Part shown: positions 19,648-29,319 of the stretch, one piece after another
How the letters are laid out: each line of letters opens with the position of its first letter
Position numbering within the stretch: the stretch's first letter is position 1
From: an uncultured Opitutia bacterium
Lineage (GTDB): Bacteria; Verrucomicrobiota; Verrucomicrobiia; Opitutales; UBA953
Reading direction: 5' to 3'
NCBI GenBank assembly: GCA_903919185.1
Contig: CAIXHF010000007.1
Coordinates: 62,001-126,000, forward strand
Length of the DNA stretch: 64,000 bases
Made by a program: the position numbers and the translations under genes
Notes under the pieces: model-generated
Seen by the model: the letters and a program-made list of their open reading frames with translations, nothing else
What the model was told of the DNA's origin: nothing
Database searches by the model: none

Positions 19648-22600
19648 ATGATTCATCCGGAGCACACCCCCGAGTTCACGCCCAACGAAGCCAAGGAACA
19701 GTCCTTCGACTTCGTGTCCATCTCGATTGCCTCACCCGAGGAAATCGTTGCTTGGACTGGCGAACAGTTCCTCGACGAAGTCGACGAACACGGCAATCGC
19801 AAGGTCAAGGGCCTCAAGGAAGTAAAGAGCCCTGAGACCATCAACTACCGTTCCTTCAAGCCCGAGCCCAACGGCCTCTTCTGTCAGCGCATCTTCGGTC
19901 CGGTGCGCGACTACGAGTGCTACTGTGGCAAGTACAAGAAGGTGAAATATAAGGACGTCGTTTGCGATAAGTGCGGCGTCGAAGTCACCGTTTCCCGCGT
20001 TCGTCGCGAACGCATGGGTTACATCCGGATGGCCATTCCGGTGTCCCACATCTGGTTCCTGAAGAGCATGCCCAGCCGTTTGTCGCTGATGCTCGACATG
20101 ACTACCCGCCAGCTCGAACAGGTCATCTACTACCAGAAGTATCTGGTCGTCGATCCGGGCCAGACGGGCATGCAGGAAAAGGAACTCCTCGACGAGGAAA
20201 ACTACCGCCGTGCCGTTGAACAGCATGGCCCGGACGCTTTCAAGGCACGCATGGGGGCGGAAGCCCTCCAGCAACTCCTGAAAAAGATGGATCTCGCCTC
20301 GACCGTCGAAGCGCTCCGCGATCAGCTCCGCTCCACTCGCTCTAAGCAGATCAAGAAGAAGGTCGCCCGCCGCATGAAGATTATCCAGGGCTTCCTGGCT
20401 TCCGGTAAGCGCCCCGAGCACATGATTCTGACGATTCTCCCGGTGATCCCACCGGACCTCCGTCCGCTCGTGCCCCTCGAAGGTGGTCGCTTTGCTACCT
20501 CCGACTTAAACGACCTCTACCGTCGCGTCATCAACCGTAACAACCGCCTCAAGCAACTCATCCAGATGAAGACGCCCGACGTCATCATCCATAATGAAAT
20601 GCGCATGCTTCAGGAAGCGGTTGACGCGCTCCTCGACAACGGTCGTCACGGCAAGCCGGTCAAGGATCGCGATCGTCAGCTCAAGTCCATCAGCGACATG
20701 CTGAAGGGTAAGCACGGTCGCTTCCGTCAGAACTTACTCGGTAAACGCGTCGACTACTCCGGTCGCTCGGTCATCGTCATTGGTCCGGAGCTCAAGCTCA
20801 ACCAGTGCGGTCTCCCGAAGAAGATGGCCCTCGTCCTCTTTGAGCCGTTCATCATCCGTCGTCTGAAAGACCTCGGCCTCGCCCACACCGTGCGCGGCGC
20901 CCGTAAGCACATCGAGCAGAAGAAGCCCGAAGTATGGGATATCTTAGAAGAAGTCACTAGCGGCCACCCGGTCTTCCTGAACCGCGCCCCGACGCTCCAC
21001 CGTCTCTCGATCCAGGCTTTCGAGCCGGTCCTCATCGAAGGGGACGCCATCCGCCTGCACCCGCTCGTGTGTACCGCTTATAACGCGGACTTCGACGGTG
21101 ACCAAATGGCCGTGCACGTCCCGCTGTCGTTGGAAGCCATCATGGAGTGCAAGCTCCTGATGATGTCGACGAACAACATCTTCTCGCCCTCGAGCGGTAA
21201 GCCGATTCTCACGCCCTCGCAGGACATCGTGCTCGGTGCGTACTACCTCACCCTTGAGCCCGCCAATAAGCCCGCCGCCGCGACCCACCTCCCGGTGATT
21301 GGTTCGGTGGACGAAGCTAATTACGCCGAAGCCGAAGGCGCGCTGCACTTCCATGACTGGGTGCGCTACGCCAACCCAGACTTCGGTCGCGACACCGTCC
21401 ATGGCGACAAGACCTCGCGCACAATTGTGACGACGGTCGGCCGCATCATCTTCAATACCATCTGGCCTATCGAACTCGGCTTCTTCAACGAGACGGTAAA
21501 GAAGGGCCAGCTGGGTGACCTCATCTTAAAGACGTACAAGTCGGTGGGCCGCGAGGCTTCCATCCCGGTCTTGGATGCCCTCAAGGACACGGGCTTCCGC
21601 ATTGCGACCCGCGCCGGTATCTCGATCGGCGTGAGCGACATGATTTACCCGAAGGAGAAGGACGATGTCGTCAAGCAGGCGACCGCGAAGGTTCGCGAGT
21701 TCCAGCGCCAGAACGAAGCCGGTACGATTACCAACGACGAACGTCGTAATAAGGTCGTCGATACCTGGTCTGGCGCGACGAACACCATCGCTCAGTCGGT
21801 CTACAACACCCTCTCCGAGTCTGCGAAGGTGGCAGGCGTCCGGAAGGGCGACCCGCGCAACGCCCACCGCATGATTATTAACCCAGTGTACGCCATGATG
21901 GATTCCGGCGCCCGTGGTAATAAGGCCCAGGTGAAGCAGCTCTGCGGCGCTCGCGGCCTCATGGCCAAGCCTTCCGGCGAAATCATCGAACGCCCGATCT
22001 TGTCTTCGTTCCGCGAAGGCCTCTCGGTGCTCGAATACTTCATCTCGACGCACGGTGCCCGTAAGGGTCTCTCCGACACGGCGCTGAAGACCGCTGACGC
22101 TGGTTACATGACCCGTAAGTTGTGTGACGTGGCCATGGATGTGATCGTCACCGACGACCACAACCTGAGCTCCGGCACCGAAGTCATCACCCTCGGTGAC
22201 GCCGCTATCGGCCGCCACGTCTCGCTTGATGTCTCTAATCCTTCCGGCGCAGCGAAGCCGCTCGCCAAGGCCGAAACGGCCCTCACCGAGGAGCTGGTTG
22301 CCAAGTTGCGTGACGCTGGCGTGGATCGCGTGGCCGTCCGCATGCCTAACGGCGTTTGGAAGAACACCATCTACGATGGCGACGAAATCCTTGTCCCGCT
22401 GGCTGACCGTATTGTGGGTCGTTGCCCGTCCGATGACGTCTTCAATCCGCTGAGTCCTTCCGAAATCATCGTCCGCTCGGGCGAACTGATTACCGAAGAC
22501 ATCGCTAAGCAGATTGAGAAGGCCGGCCTCGACCGCGTTAAGGTTCTCTCCCCGCTCACCCACATGAAGGTGAACGCCATCCCGCCGAAGTCCTACGGCC

Positions 22601-23985
22601 TCGATCCTTCCACGGGTCGCATCGTGGAACGCGGTACGGCGGTCGGCATCATCGCAGCCCAGTCGATTGGTGAGCCTGGCACGCAGCTGACCATGCGTAC
22701 GTTCCACATCGGTGGCGTCGCTCAGCTCAAGACCCCTGAAATCAAGGCCAAGAACGCCGGCCGCGTCCAGTTCATCGACCTCAATACCGTCGAGCTGAAG
22801 GATGCCTTCGTCGCCGTCAACGGCACGGGCTCCATTCGCGTCCTTAACGAAGCCAACCAGTCGCTCGAAGAATACCGTATCCTCGCCGGTACGGTTATCA
22901 ACGTGAAGGACGGTAAGAACGTGAAGAAGGACGAGCTCATCGCTGCGTGGGATCCGAACAACACTTCGATTCTCGCGAACAGCGCGGGCCGCATCCGCCT
23001 CTTGGACATGATCTCGGGCGTGACCTATAACGAAGAGCGCGACCCTTCCAACAACGCGTTCTACAAGTCTGTGATTGAGCACTCCGACGAACAGAATCCT
23101 CAGATTCAGATTGTCGACGCGCAGGGTGCGAACCTCGGTACGTTCTCCATCCCCGCCGGCGCCCGCGTCCTCGTGGACGAAGGTGACGTTGTCGCCCAGG
23201 GTAGCGAACTTGCTAAGATTCCTCGCCAGGCTGCCAAGACGCAGGACATTACCGCGGGCCTTCCGCGCATCTCCGAGCTCTTCGAAGCCCGTCCGCCGAA
23301 GGACGCTGCCGAAATCGCTAAGATTGACGGGGAAGTTGAATTCCAGCCTTCGATTCGCGGCAAGAAGCGCCTCGTCATTAAGGACTCCATCGGCCGCGAA
23401 GAGGAGCACCTCATCCCGCACGGCAAGCATATCATCGTCGCTGCCGGCGAAAAGGTGAAGCAGGGCCAGTGCCTGACCGAAGGCGCCGTCGACCCGCACG
23501 ATATTCTCGACATCTTGGGCCAGTCCCGCGTCCAAGACTACCTCATCACCGAAATTCAAAAGGTGTACCGCTCGCAGGGTGTTGTCATTAACGACAAGCA
23601 CATCGAAATCATCGTCTCGCGTATGCTCCGTAAGGTCCGTATCTCCGAGCCCGGTGACTCCGATTACCTCTGGGGCGAACAGGTAGACCGTACCACTCTG
23701 GCTGAAGTCAACCGCTCCATCCACGAGCGCGGTGGCCAAATCGCCGAGTACGAGCCGATCCTCTTGGGCATCACCAAGGCTTCCTTGGAGACTGAATCCT
23801 TCATCTCGGCCGCTTCCTTCCAAGAAACGACCCGCGTCCTCACCGATGCAGCTACGATGGCCAAGCGCGATATGCTGACGGGCTTTAAGGAGAACGTTAT
23901 CATGGGTCACCTCGTTCCAGCTGGTACGGGCCTGCCCCTGTATCGTCGCATTAAGGTCAGCCCCACGGCCGAGTCCGCTGGCTAA
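19648..23985 (+). CDS. rpoC: RNA polymerase subunit beta-prime
   Basis: ZBD1 [23 protein letters not shown], catalytic [38 protein letters not shown]. Confidence 0.98.
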   Translation: MIHPEHTPEFTPNEAKEQSFDFVSISIASPEEIVAWTGEQFLDEVDEHGNRKVKGLKEVKSPETINYRSFKPEPNGLFCQRIFGPVRDYECYCGKYKKVKYKDVVCDKCGVEVTVSRVRRERMGYIRMAIPVSHIWFLKSMPSRLSLMLDMTTRQLEQVIYYQKYLVVDPGQTGMQEKELLDEENYRRAVEQHGPDAFKARMGAEALQQLLKKMDLASTVEALRDQLRSTRSKQIKKKVARRMKIIQGFLASGKRPEHMILTILPVIPPDLRPLVPLEGGRFATSDLNDLYRRVINRNNRLKQLIQMKTPDVIIHNEMRMLQEAVDALLDNGRHGKPVKDRDRQLKSISDMLKGKHGRFRQNLLGKRVDYSGRSVIVIGPELKLNQCGLPKKMALVLFEPFIIRRLKDLGLAHTVRGARKHIEQKKPEVWDILEEVTSGHPVFLNRAPTLHRLSIQAFEPVLIEGDAIRLHPLVCTAYNADFDGDQMAVHVPLSLEAIMECKLLMMSTNNIFSPSSGKPILTPSQDIVLGAYYLTLEPANKPAAATHLPVIGSVDEANYAEAEGALHFHDWVRYANPDFGRDTVHGDKTSRTIVTTVGRIIFNTIWPIELGFFNETVKKGQLGDLILKTYKSVGREASIPVLDALKDTGFRIATRAGISIGVSDMIYPKEKDDVVKQATAKVREFQRQNEAGTITNDERRNKVVDTWSGATNTIAQSVYNTLSESAKVAGVRKGDPRNAHRMIINPVYAMMDSGARGNKAQVKQLCGARGLMAKPSGEIIERPILSSFREGLSVLEYFISTHGARKGLSDTALKTADAGYMTRKLCDVAMDVIVTDDHNLSSGTEVITLGDAAIGRHVSLDVSNPSGAAKPLAKAETALTEELVAKLRDAGVDRVAVRMPNGVWKNTIYDGDEILVPLADRIVGRCPSDDVFNPLSPSEIIVRSGELITEDIAKQIEKAGLDRVKVLSPLTHMKVNAIPPKSYGLDPSTGRIVERGTAVGIIAAQSIGEPGTQLTMRTFHIGGVAQLKTPEIKAKNAGRVQFIDLNTVELKDAFVAVNGTGSIRVLNEANQSLEEYRILAGTVINVKDGKNVKKDELIAAWDPNNTSILANSAGRIRLLDMISGVTYNEERDPSNNAFYKSVIEHSDEQNPQIQIVDAQGANLGTFSIPAGARVLVDEGDVVAQGSELAKIPRQAAKTQDITAGLPRISELFEARPPKDAAEIAKIDGEVEFQPSIRGKKRLVIKDSIGREEEHLIPHGKHIIVAAGEKVKQGQCLTEGAVDPHDILDILGQSRVQDYLITEIQKVYRSQGVVINDKHIEIIVSRMLRKVRISEPGDSDYLWGEQVDRTTLAEVNRSIHERGGQIAEYEPILLGITKASLETESFISAASFQETTRVLTDAATMAKRDMLTGFKENVIMGHLVPAGTGLPLYRRIKVSPTAESAG

Positions 23986-24020
23986 TAATTAGGTATAAAT
24001 GCCTATAGGTTAAGTACTTA

Positions 24021-24060
24021 TACAACCCCATCTCCCTCGCGGGAGGTGGGGTTGTATTTT
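24021..24060 (+). terminator. Rho-independent terminator of the rpoBC operon
   Basis: acaaccccatctccc-tcgc-gggaggtggggttgt-atttt. Confidence 0.9.
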
Positions 24061-24113
24061 ACCCACTTGGAACATCGAGGGGTAGTTTGGGGGTTGATGG
24101 AACGCTCGGGTTG

Positions 24114-24129
24114 GGCTTAATTTTAAGCC
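24114..24129. repeat. Short inverted repeat upstream of the beta-barrel gene
   Basis: ggctta-attt-taagcc, 17 bp upstream of the ATG at 24147. Confidence 0.5.
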
Positions 24130-24146
24130 TACTCCCCGATCATCCT

Positions 24147-25490
24147 ATGTCTAAGGTCCGCTTCCTTGTTGCCGCTGCGCTTCTCTCCACGTCCGTTTCC
24201 GCTCACGCCGCTAATCTCTTCCCGACGTCTCCGTTGATTCAGATCGGCGATGACCTTGATATCCTCTTCGACTCCGCCGTCGCTTTGGAAGTCACCGATA
24301 ACCTTTACTCTTCGGCGACGAAGACTGCCTCGACTTCTTGGACCGTGACCCCGGGCCTGACGCTCGAGTACGGCAAGGACTCCCCGCTCGCGCTGACTCT
24401 CTCGGCCAAGCGTGGATACGTTTACTTTAATAAGTCCAGCTTAGCCTCCCTAGAAGACTCTCGCGATAACCTCAGTGGCAACCTGCGCTACGCTCCCGGC
24501 GGCCCCTTGACGGTTAACCTAGATTCGTCCTATCGCGTCACTGCTCGTAATGACGAGCTGGCTGCGCAGGGCGTCAACAGCGTCCTCCTCGGTGCCACCC
24601 TGGTCCGTCAGTCCAACTACAGCCATAACCTTGATGTCGGCTATCAGCTGACCGAACGCACGAAGGTTAACGTCGGCTTCATTAACACCTATAACCACTA
24701 CCTGAACCCAACGAAGCTGCGTTTCCCGTTCAGTGATGTGAACGACTTAAATTACGCTACCAAGAAGCTTAATCCGCTCTGGGACACCATCAATAACAAC
24801 ACGAATACCCTGACGGAGCTGAATACTAAGAGCATCCCGGTCAGTGTGGATTATCAGTCCCCCGGCGAAAAAATCACCTACGGCTTCAAGTACCAGCACG
24901 ATATCACGGATTACGCCGCCGCCCCTTACTTCTCGCAAGCGGGTAATGGAACGGCCACGCCAGCAGCGGGCACCACCGTTCGCCCAAGCTTGCCCGCGCA
25001 GCAGCTCGTGAAGGATTTCTACGGCCTCACCGCCAAGGGCCAGGCGACCGAGTCGGGTAAGCTCAACGTCACCGCCAAGGTTGGCTATGCCGTCTCCAAG
25101 ACCGACACTCAGCCCACCTCGAGCGACCCCTCCTACTCGGTGACCCTCTCGCACACGCTGACCGAAATGATCACGCAGACGCTAACCTTCTCGCGTGACA
25201 CCACCGCTTCCTCCGCTGGCGGCATCACCGCTTCCAAGAACTACACCTATGGTGCGAACTTCAACGCGGCCACCGACCTGACGCTTAATCTGTCGGTGAC
25301 CAAGAGCGATGTGCTCTCTGGCACGACCGGCGTCAATACGATGGTCTACACCTTCGGTGCGGACTATAAGTACAATTCCCACCTGAGCCTTCAAGCCGGG
25401 TACAACCTGACAGATTCGAAGATTCCGGCGTCCCCTTCGGCTAACTTCAAGGCCAATACCTTCACGCTCTCGGCTGCTTTCCGCTACTAA
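24147..25490 (+). CDS. Outer-membrane beta-barrel protein, probably linked to polysaccharide export
   Basis: Signal peptide MSKVRFLVAAALLSTSVSAHAA, alternating amphipathic strands, C-terminal ..FTLSAAFRY with aromatic end; precedes wza/wzc-like genes. Confidence 0.8.
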   Translation: MSKVRFLVAAALLSTSVSAHAANLFPTSPLIQIGDDLDILFDSAVALEVTDNLYSSATKTASTSWTVTPGLTLEYGKDSPLALTLSAKRGYVYFNKSSLASLEDSRDNLSGNLRYAPGGPLTVNLDSSYRVTARNDELAAQGVNSVLLGATLVRQSNYSHNLDVGYQLTERTKVNVGFINTYNHYLNPTKLRFPFSDVNDLNYATKKLNPLWDTINNNTNTLTELNTKSIPVSVDYQSPGEKITYGFKYQHDITDYAAAPYFSQAGNGTATPAAGTTVRPSLPAQQLVKDFYGLTAKGQATESGKLNVTAKVGYAVSKTDTQPTSSDPSYSVTLSHTLTEMITQTLTFSRDTTASSAGGITASKNYTYGANFNAATDLTLNLSVTKSDVLSGTTGVNTMVYTFGADYKYNSHLSLQAGYNLTDSKIPASPSANFKANTFTLSAAFRY

Positions 25491-25514
25491 GGCGAAAGCC
25501 TCATGGCCAGCATA

Positions 25515-25549
25515 AGGGCGGACGGTCTGATTGACCGACCGCCCTTTTT
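25515..25549 (+). terminator. Rho-independent terminator after the beta-barrel gene
   Basis: agggcggacggtc-tgatt-gaccgaccgccct-ttttc. Confidence 0.85.
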
Positions 25550-25565
25550 CATGCATCTTTCCCCC

Positions 25566-26228
25566 ATGTCCCACGGATTAACTTTCATCAGGCTCCTGGT
25601 CCTAATGGTCCTGGCTACCGTTCCGCTCTTCGCCGCGGAAAAGGAAGAGACCCTGCAGGTCGGGAAGCCGCGCGCCGAAGAGCCCGCTAAGCCTTCAGAA
25701 GTACCGAAGCCTGCCGAGGTTGCCACAAAATCTAGCTACTGCCTCCGTTCTCGCGATTTCATTCGCGTCGGTGTCATTAATGAAGCCGACACCCTCATCG
25801 AGCGTCGCATCAATCCCGATGGCACGATCGACATTCCTTTCCTTAAGACCTTGGTCCCGATTGCCGGCCTGACGATTACCGAGGCCCAAGCCGAAATTAC
25901 CAAGCGCTTTCGCCGTTACTTTAAGGAGCCGCAGGTCGTCATCACCATTGTCAATTACGCTGAACGACGCGTCTATGTCTCCGGGTACGTCGGCAAGCCG
26001 GGCCCCGTGAATATTCCGCCCGAAGAAAACCTAACCCTAGGCAAGGCCCTTTCCATGGCCGGCGGTATCCTCGCCCGCGGCCGACGTTCCGACGTCGCCA
26101 TTAAACGTATGCGCGACGGTAAGCTCGTGACGATCGTCAAAGACGTCCGAAAAATCGACTCCGGCGATGAGCCCGACTTCGTCCTCGAGGACGACGACGC
26201 CATCTACGTGGACGACAGCAAATTCTGA
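25566..26228 (+). CDS. Polysaccharide biosynthesis/export protein (Wza-like, SLBB)
   Basis: Signal peptide; LRSRDFIRVGVINEADTLIERRINPDGTIDIPFLKTLVPIAGLTITEAQAEITKRF; VYVSGYVGKPGPVNIPPEENLTLGKALSMAGG. Confidence 0.88.
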   Translation: MSHGLTFIRLLVLMVLATVPLFAAEKEETLQVGKPRAEEPAKPSEVPKPAEVATKSSYCLRSRDFIRVGVINEADTLIERRINPDGTIDIPFLKTLVPIAGLTITEAQAEITKRFRRYFKEPQVVITIVNYAERRVYVSGYVGKPGPVNIPPEENLTLGKALSMAGGILARGRRSDVAIKRMRDGKLVTIVKDVRKIDSGDEPDFVLEDDDAIYVDDSKF

Positions 26229-26233
26229 AACCT

Positions 26234-28504
26234 ATGGCCGAAAAACCCCAGAAGCCTGAGGAAGATCAGGACGATTCCGCTTCCCGCGGCCGTGGCTACG
26301 GAAACTACGGAAACTACGGAAACTATGGAGGGGCTTACGGTGGCGGCTACGGCGCTGGCTACGGGCAGGGCGGTTACGGTCGCTATGGCGTCAAGGAGGG
26401 TGGCAACCCGCTTTACGCGTATATTGCGATGCTGCGCGAGCGCTTTTGGTGGCTCATCTTGGCCGTGCTTCTGGGCGTCACCATCGCCTTAGTCCTCACC
26501 TATCAGACGATGCCAGAGTACCGTGCGATCGGTAAACTGCGCGTGTTCCGCATGGCGCCGGACGTGACGGTGAATAACACTGCGGCAAATAATAACTTCA
26601 ATATCACGACCAACGACGACTTCTATACCGCCGTCGAGTCCATGCGCAGCACAAGTATTATCGAAAGCGTGTCGCGCCAGCTCACGATTGACGAGAAGAA
26701 GCGCGTCATTGAGCCCTACCAGCAGGGCAATATCTTTAGCGGCCCGCTCTCCGAGCAGGAGGTTTTCGGCCGGCAACGGGTCGTCACCCCCTTGAAGTCG
26801 ACCTTCGTGGTCGCCGTCGAATTCACCCACCCGAACCGTGAACTGGCCCGGCAGGTGGCCAGTATCTTCTGTAAGGCTATCCAAAAGAATAGCGAAGACG
26901 AGCGCCTGACCATCACCAACCCGCTGGTCGAGAAGCTACGGAGCGAAATCGACCTGATCGAGGAACGCCTTCGTAAACTGTCTGATAAGCGAAGCGACCT
27001 CATCAAGAGCCAGAAACTCCTTTCGATTGCCAAGGACACGACGACGCTGAACACCGAACGTGGCGTGTTGGTCCGTAACCGCGAAGACGCCCGTAAGCAA
27101 ATTGATGAGTTGGAGATTATCTGGAAGCTGATCCTGGAGTATAAGAAGGCCAGCAAGGACCCCTATGATATCGCCCAAGTCCGCACGGATGAACGCGTCG
27201 CCGCCCTAGGTCCGAAGGTGACGGAACTGCGTGTGCTCGTGAGTACCATGGAGAAAAAATACACGGACGAGCACCCGACGCTCATCCAGACCCGGGCCCA
27301 GCTGGACCAGACCCAAAAGGAGCTGACGCAGGCGGTCGCTAACTCGGTCAATCGCATCCAAGCCTCCGTCCAGAACGCCCGTTCGAGCTACGACGCCATC
27401 GTCGCTAACCTCGAGCGCAAGGACGATGAAATCTATCGTCTGCAGGCCGCCAACAACGAGCTCGAGCGCGTCGACAAGGAAATCCGCGGGCAAGAGGAGT
27501 TTCTCGCCCGCCAGAAGCAAAACTACGAAGAACAGAAGCTCCGTTCTTCGACCTCCGGCACCAGCACTTCCATTAAGATCCAGGAGATGCCTTCCGTGGC
27601 CGATCGCCCGGTGAACAAGAATTACTACATGAACGCCTTGACCGGCATGGGACTCGGCCTCCTGGTCGGTTTCGGGCTCATCGTGCTGATGGGTTCCTTT
27701 GACGACCGTGTGAAGTCCGCCAAGGACGTGGAGATGGGCCTAGGTCTGCCTTTGCTTGGCACCGTGCCAAAGGTGACCGAAGCGGTGGGTCCGGATCGGG
27801 CGCTCTTGGCCCGCCAAGAGAAGGACAAGGTCGCGACCGAGGCCGTCCGGTCCATCTACTCCGCGATGAAGGTCAGCCCAGCGACGGCGAACAGCCGCGT
27901 CTTCTTGGTGACCTCCACGCGACCGGGCGAAGGCAAAACCTTCATCGCCACTAATCTGGCGCTCAGTTTTGCCCAACACGCGGAGCGCGTACTCGTCATC
28001 GATGCCGACTTGCGACTGCCCAATGTCGGTCCATCCCTTGGTTTCTCCGGCGACGGCGGCGTGAGCCGTTGGTTTAATGGCGAGATGACGTTGGACGAAG
28101 CCATCGTTCGCGACGTGGCTCCGGGCCTCGATGTCTTGCCCGTCGGCATGAGCTGCCGAAACCCGACGCAGGTTATTAATAACCCTAAATTCCTCGCCAT
28201 GTTGGACGAGGTGAAGACGCGTTATGACCGCGTCTTTATCGACTCCCCGCCGATTGGCGCCGTTTCGGACGCGTTGCACTTAGTCCCGAAGGTCGACGGG
28301 GTCATCTACGTGGTCCGCTTTAACCTCGTGCACATGCGTAATGCGGGCGCCTGCTTGGCCCGTTTGGCCGAGACGGGCGTGCCGATTTTGGGGGCAGTCC
28401 TGAACCGGATGTCTATCCGGATGGCCTCGGTCTATACGGATTCCTACGACCCGGCTAATAAGAAGTATTATATAGATACCCAAGATTCGGACTCGTCCGG
28501 CTGA
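26234..28504 (+). CDS. Polysaccharide co-polymerase / bacterial tyrosine autokinase (Wzc/CapB family)
   Basis: Wzz-type TM and coiled-coil region, Walker A TSTRPGEGKTFIATNLA, Walker A' VLVIDADLR, FIDSPP, C-terminal Tyr cluster YTDSYDPANKKYYID. Confidence 0.9.
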   Translation: MAEKPQKPEEDQDDSASRGRGYGNYGNYGNYGGAYGGGYGAGYGQGGYGRYGVKEGGNPLYAYIAMLRERFWWLILAVLLGVTIALVLTYQTMPEYRAIGKLRVFRMAPDVTVNNTAANNNFNITTNDDFYTAVESMRSTSIIESVSRQLTIDEKKRVIEPYQQGNIFSGPLSEQEVFGRQRVVTPLKSTFVVAVEFTHPNRELARQVASIFCKAIQKNSEDERLTITNPLVEKLRSEIDLIEERLRKLSDKRSDLIKSQKLLSIAKDTTTLNTERGVLVRNREDARKQIDELEIIWKLILEYKKASKDPYDIAQVRTDERVAALGPKVTELRVLVSTMEKKYTDEHPTLIQTRAQLDQTQKELTQAVANSVNRIQASVQNARSSYDAIVANLERKDDEIYRLQAANNELERVDKEIRGQEEFLARQKQNYEEQKLRSSTSGTSTSIKIQEMPSVADRPVNKNYYMNALTGMGLGLLVGFGLIVLMGSFDDRVKSAKDVEMGLGLPLLGTVPKVTEAVGPDRALLARQEKDKVATEAVRSIYSAMKVSPATANSRVFLVTSTRPGEGKTFIATNLALSFAQHAERVLVIDADLRLPNVGPSLGFSGDGGVSRWFNGEMTLDEAIVRDVAPGLDVLPVGMSCRNPTQVINNPKFLAMLDEVKTRYDRVFIDSPPIGAVSDALHLVPKVDGVIYVVRFNLVHMRNAGACLARLAETGVPILGAVLNRMSIRMASVYTDSYDPANKKYYIDTQDSDSSG
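26297..26323 (+). repeat. 9-bp tandem repeat (TACGGAAAC x3) encoding YGN repeats within a Gly/Tyr-rich tract
   Basis: tacggaaac x3 followed by tatgga; protein RGYGNYGNYGNYGGAYGGGYGAGYGQGGYGRYG. Confidence 0.9.
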
Positions 28505-28539
28505 GCCCTTGCGGTTTCAATGAGCGGGTCGTCCTCCCC

Positions 28540-29313
28540 ATGCGTTCCTTCCTTCTCTTGGCTTTGGGCTTTGCTTGTGTCGGCTGTGAAACCGTCCCGG
28601 GTACGGGCCGATCACAGCTCAACTTCGTCAGTAACTCCGAAGTCGCCAGTATGGCGGCCGGGGAATTCTCTAAGATGAAGAAGCTCCCGAACGATTCGCG
28701 ACTTACCCAGATTCGTCGGGTCGGCCTAAGCATCGTCGCCGTCGCTCGCAAGGAAGACAAAAATGGCGTTCTCCCACCCGCCAACCAGTGGCAGTTCGCC
28801 GTCATCGACGATAAGTCGCCGAACGCTTTTGCGATGCCTGGAGGCAAAATCGGCTTCAATGTTGGGATGTTCCCCTATGCCAGCACTGACGATGATATCG
28901 CGGTGATCCTCGGTCATGAAGTGTCTCACGTGCTCTGCCAGCATAGTAGCGAACGCATTTCCCAAGGTCTACTGGTCCAGTTAGGTGCCGTTACGGTGGA
29001 CGAGGCGACCAAGAATAAGTCGGCGCAGACCCGGCAGGCGTGGATGGCCGGTTTCGGCCTCGGTAGCCAGTTTGGTCTCCTCCTGCCGTTCAGCCGTTCG
29101 CATGAGTCGGAGGCCGATCACCTCGGCCTAACCTTTATGGCTCGTGCGGGCTATAATCCCGAAGCCGCCCCTGCTTTCTGGCAGCGCTTTGCTAAGGCCG
29201 GCGGGAATAAGCCACCAGAGTTTTTCTCGACGCACCCTGCGGACGACACGCGCGTGCGCCAGCTACAGGCCTGGATGCCTGAAGCGAAGGCACAAGCCCC
29301 GAAGAAGCCTTAA
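28540..29313 (+). CDS. M48-family metalloprotease lipoprotein
   Basis: Lipobox-like FACVGCE, zinc motif HEVSHVLCQHSSE, SHESEADHLGLTFMARAGYNPEAA. Confidence 0.88.
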   Translation: MRSFLLLALGFACVGCETVPGTGRSQLNFVSNSEVASMAAGEFSKMKKLPNDSRLTQIRRVGLSIVAVARKEDKNGVLPPANQWQFAVIDDKSPNAFAMPGGKIGFNVGMFPYASTDDDIAVILGHEVSHVLCQHSSERISQGLLVQLGAVTVDEATKNKSAQTRQAWMAGFGLGSQFGLLLPFSRSHESEADHLGLTFMARAGYNPEAAPAFWQRFAKAGGNKPPEFFSTHPADDTRVRQLQAWMPEAKAQAPKKP

Positions 29314-29319
29314 GCGGGC

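Noticed and set aside
21526-23910. 794-aa minus-strand ORF antisense to rpoC
   Set aside because: Spurious open frame caused by high GC and strong codon bias of rpoC; composition (HD/GV/R-rich) is not protein-like and rpoC is certain.
26297-26400. Tandem repeats considered as CRISPR or phase-variation tract
   Set aside because: Repeats are 9 bp, in frame, directly adjoining with no spacers; they encode the Gly/Tyr tract.
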